A stretch of DNA of 8,482 bases from Bacillota bacterium (GTDB taxonomy: Bacteria > Bacillota > Clostridia > Tissierellales > Sedimentibacteraceae): the NCBI GenBank assembly GCA_029239575.1, contig JARBUP010000115.1, forward strand, positions 1-8,482, given 5' to 3'. Position numbers and translations under genes: made by a program. The notes under the pieces were generated by a model. It saw nothing but the letters and a program-made list of their open reading frames with translations. It was not told the origin of the DNA and did no database searches. Positions 6,352 to 8,482 of the stretch are shown here, piece after piece (the stretch's first letter is position 1; every line of letters begins with the position of its first letter).

Positions 6352-7578
6352 TTATTTATTAAACTTATTTGTTAATTCAAGAACTCTATTTTTTAATATA
6401 TTCTGTTCTTGTTTTTTCTCAAGAGCAAGATCAATTATATCAGCAAGTTCAATCATTTCTGATTCTTTCATTCCTTTTGTTGTAACAGCTGGAGTTCCTA
6501 TTCTTAATCCACTTGTAACATTTGGACTGTTTACGTCAAATGGAATAGTATTTTTATTAGTTGTGATGTGAATTTCATCAAGTAATTCTTCTGCTTCTTT
6601 ACCTGTTAAACCTTTTTTAGTAACATCAACAAGCATCAAGTGGTTATCTGTTCCACCAGAAACAATTCTAAATCCTTTTTTCATAAGTTCATCGGACAAT
6701 ATTTTAGCATTTGTAATAACTTGTTTTTGATAAACTTTAAAATCATCTTCCATTGCTTCTTTAAAGCATGCAGCTTTTGCAGCTATAATATGCATTAAAG
6801 GACCACCTTGTATACCAGGAAATATTGCTTTATCTATTTTTTTAGCATATTCTTCTTTGCAAAGTATCATTCCACCCCTAGGTCCTCTTAAAGTTTTATG
6901 AGTTGTAGTTGTTACAAAATCAGCATATGGAACTGGACTTGGATGAAGACCTACTGCTACAAGGCCTGCAATATGAGCCATATCCACCATCAATAATGCT
7001 CCAACTTCATCAGCAATCTCTTTAAATATTTTAAAATCTATTGTTCTTGGATATGCTGATGCACCTGCAACTATTAATTTAGGATTTTCGCGTTTTGCAG
7101 CATCTCTTACAATATCATAATCAATCATTTCTGTTTCTTTGTTTACGCCATAAAAAGCTACATCAAAATATTTACCGGACATATTAACTTTGCTACCATG
7201 AGTCAAATGACCACCATGTGATAAATCCATACCAAGTATTTTATCCCCTGGCTTTAACACAGAAAAATAAACTCCAAAATTAGCATTTGATCCAGAGTGT
7301 GGCTGTACATTAGCATGTTCTGCACCAAATATTTCTTTAGCTCTATCTCTTGCAATATTTTCAACTTTATCAACAAACTGACAACCACCATAATATCTTG
7401 CTCCAGGATAGCCTTCAGCATATTTATTTGTTAAATGGCTTCCCATAGCCTCAAGAACTGCTTCAGAAACAAAGTTTTCAGATGCTATAAGCTCTATGTT
7501 CATACTTTGTCTGTTCTGCTCTTCCATCATTGCACTAAAAAGTTCTTGGTCGTAGCTTTTAATTGAATCAAAATTCAT
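6352..7578 (-). CDS. glyA: Serine hydroxymethyltransferase
   Basis: This PLP-dependent cytosolic enzyme of 408 residues, with tetrahydrofolate, interconverts serine with glycine plus 5,10-methylene-THF. I start it at the ATG at 7578-7576, because GGAGG sits five bases upstream. The longer frame beginning at 7590 uses an ATG whose next codons are that ribosome-binding site. Conserved segments (408-residue numbering) are IELIASENFVS (28-38), TNKYAEGYPGARYYGG (50-65), HSGSNAN (94-100), MVDMAHIAGLV (197-207) and the cofactor-lysine motif TTTTHKTLRGPRGG (223-236), with Lys228 matching Lys229 of E. coli GlyA. Length and motifs are complete. Upstream lies alr with a repeat element in the spacer; downstream is a clear terminator. 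No convincing promoter is seen directly upstream, so it may be co-transcribed with alr. Confidence 0.97.
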   Translation of the reverse strand: MNFDSIKSYDQELFSAMMEEQNRQSMNIELIASENFVSEAVLEAMGSHLTNKYAEGYPGARYYGGCQFVDKVENIARDRAKEIFGAEHANVQPHSGSNANFGVYFSVLKPGDKILGMDLSHGGHLTHGSKVNMSGKYFDVAFYGVNKETEMIDYDIVRDAAKRENPKLIVAGASAYPRTIDFKIFKEIADEVGALLMVDMAHIAGLVAVGLHPSPVPYADFVTTTTHKTLRGPRGGMILCKEEYAKKIDKAIFPGIQGGPLMHIIAAKAACFKEAMEDDFKVYQKQVITNAKILSDELMKKGFRIVSGGTDNHLMLVDVTKKGLTGKEAEELLDEIHITTNKNTIPFDVNSPNVTSGLRIGTPAVTTKGMKESEMIELADIIDLALEKKQEQNILKNRVLELTNKFNK

Positions 7579-7583
7579 AATTG

Positions 7584-7588
7584 CCTCC
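7584..7588 (-). promoter_or_regulatory. Ribosome-binding site that fixes the glyA start
   Basis: GGAGG on the minus strand lies 5 nt before the ATG at 7578. It overlaps the last base of the upstream in-frame ATG (7590-7588), which has no ribosome-binding site of its own, so the shorter protein is favoured. Confidence 0.88.
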
Positions 7589-7648
7589 ATTTTTTATGTA
7601 TATTTCTACTTTTTTATAAAAGTATTAATTTATTATTAGCTTATTTTT

Positions 7649-7702
7649 AGGGACGGTTCCTTTTTATTAGGGTCTATCTTTAGGGCCTTAGGAACCGTCC
7701 CT
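7649..7702. repeat. REP/MITE-like palindromic element between alr and glyA
   Basis: Thirteen-base inverted repeats, AGGGACGGTTCCT (7649-7661) and AGGAACCGTCCCT (7690-7702), are separated by 28 nt. The arms are clearly richer in G+C than the surrounding spacer. The sequence TTAGGG occurs three times on the plus strand (7647, 7667, 7680). From memory, GGGACGGTTC...GAACCGTCCC palindromes are scattered in many copies in clostridial and related genomes; I could not search to confirm it. It begins 12 nt after the alr stop, but neither strand has a convincing T-tract after the stem, so it is not a standard terminator. It may still slow polymerase or protect the alr message. Confidence 0.7.
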
Positions 7703-7714
7703 TAGTTCCTTTTA

Positions 7715-8482
7715 TTATATATATTTACGAGGTAGTCTTTTTCCTAAATTAGTTAAAACTTCATAAGAAATCGTACCTCTCATATTAGCAACATCTTCAG
7801 CTGTCATAGCTCCATCTGTTCCATCTCCATAAAGAATAGCTACGTCACCTATTTTAGGGTTTTGTACTTCTGTTAAATCAATCATAAACTGATCCATACA
7901 AACTTTACCCAATATGTTGCATTTTATGTTATTAACAACAACATAACCTTTATTAGATAATAAACGAGAATAACCGTCTGCATATCCTAAAGGAATTGTT
8001 CCTACAACAGTTGATTTTGTTGTATTAAATAAATGTCCATAACCGATACCTTCTCCAGCATCCAATGTTTTAATATTAGCTATTTTAGCTTTTAAAGTTA
8101 CGCATGGTTTAAAAATATACTCATTTTTATTTACTTCATCTGAAGGATAGAATCCAGATAAAATTATTCCTGGGCGAACCATATCAAAATAATATTCCGG
8201 TAAATCAATAATTGCAGCACTGTTAGCTATATGTTTAATAGGAATATTTACGTTTCTTTCGGAAAGCATATCCATGAATGAAATAAATCGTTTTGCTTGT
8301 TTGTGTGCAGCAGTTTTATCTGTTTCATCAGCCCTTGCAAAGTGAGAGTAAGCTCCCATTATTTTAATATTTTCAAGTTCATTTATTTTTGCTACTATAT
8401 CTGCATTTTCATTTGTAGGTAAAAATCCTAATCTGTTCATACCTGTTTCTACCTTAATATGAATATTAGCTGTTTTATTCAT
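7715..8482 (-). CDS. alr: Alanine racemase, C-terminal part (N-terminus beyond window)
   Basis: This PLP enzyme converts L-alanine to D-alanine for peptidoglycan. The 255 visible residues start inside the TIM-barrel domain. Comparison with Geobacillus Alr (numbers from memory) gives VETGMNRLGF (11-20; Arg17 about Arg136), MVRPGIILSG (101-110; Arg103 about Arg219, contacting the cofactor), GEGIGYGH (143-150; Tyr148 about the catalytic Tyr265), GTIPLGYADGYSR (161-173), CMDQFMIDL (195-203) and TISYEVLTNLGKRLPR (237-252). The codon at the window edge happens to be ATG, but it is an internal methionine: roughly 115-120 residues, including the PLP lysine, should lie beyond 8482. The C-terminal beta domain is complete. 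The gene ends 12 nt before the palindromic repeat, and glyA follows. Confidence 0.94.
   Translation of the reverse strand: MNKTANIHIKVETGMNRLGFLPTNENADIVAKINELENIKIMGAYSHFARADETDKTAAHKQAKRFISFMDMLSERNVNIPIKHIANSAAIIDLPEYYFDMVRPGIILSGFYPSDEVNKNEYIFKPCVTLKAKIANIKTLDAGEGIGYGHLFNTTKSTVVGTIPLGYADGYSRLLSNKGYVVVNNIKCNILGKVCMDQFMIDLTEVQNPKIGDVAILYGDGTDGAMTAEDVANMRGTISYEVLTNLGKRLPRKYI

Noticed and set aside
7649..7702. CRISPR repeat or intrinsic terminator of alr
   Set aside because: There are only two inverted arms and no regularly spaced direct repeats with unique spacers, and no T-tract follows the stem on either strand.
7579..7714. Glycine riboswitch or T-box leader upstream of glyA
   Set aside because: The spacer is too short and lacks the conserved T-box sequence and the glycine aptamer cores; the only strong structure is the palindromic repeat.
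8480..8482. ATG at the window edge as the start of alr
   Set aside because: The protein begins mid-domain; the PLP lysine and the first part of the barrel are missing, so this is an internal methionine of a truncated gene.

Overview
The window is AT-rich DNA, and every gene lies on the minus strand, so transcription runs from high to low coordinates. Strong GGAGG-type ribosome-binding sites, sigma-A-like promoters with extended -10 boxes, a lipoprotein solute-binding protein and a split (alpha/beta) iron-sulfur serine dehydratase point to a low-GC Firmicute. An amino-acid-using clostridial or Tissierella-like anaerobe fits best, but that level of placement is inference. The content is core amino-acid metabolism and transport.

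In transcription order: (1) 8482-7715, the C-terminal two thirds of alanine racemase (alr), whose N-terminus lies beyond the window. (2) 7714-7579, a short spacer dominated by a GC-rich 13-bp inverted repeat that looks like a REP/MITE-type element. (3) 7578-6352, serine hydroxymethyltransferase (glyA). (4) 6351-6067, an intergenic region with a good intrinsic terminator for glyA and a near-consensus promoter for the next operon. (5) 6066-1314, a complete five-gene branched-chain/neutral amino-acid ABC importer, livK-livH-livM-livG-livF, with a strong stem-loop between livK and livH and overlapping genes from livH onward, closed by an intrinsic terminator at 1284-1309. (6) 1285-1256, a promoter for the serine dehydratase operon. 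(7) 1205-525, sdaAB, and 521 to 1, the first 173 codons of sdaAA, cut by the window edge.

The enzymes share serine chemistry. GlyA interconverts glycine and serine using a folate one-carbon unit, and SdaAB/SdaAA deaminates serine to pyruvate and ammonia. The importer between them probably supplies aliphatic or neutral amino acids. Alr provides D-alanine for the wall. Each block except alr-glyA has its own visible promoter and terminator, so they are neighbouring transcription units rather than one operon.

Two gene starts are best placed downstream of the longest possible reading frame (livH at 4786, glyA at 7578), because the Shine-Dalgarno sequence lies inside the longer frame. I found no previously undescribed system. 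The least ordinary items are the repeat between alr and glyA, the livK/livH stem-loop, and the palindrome inside the livK promoter.
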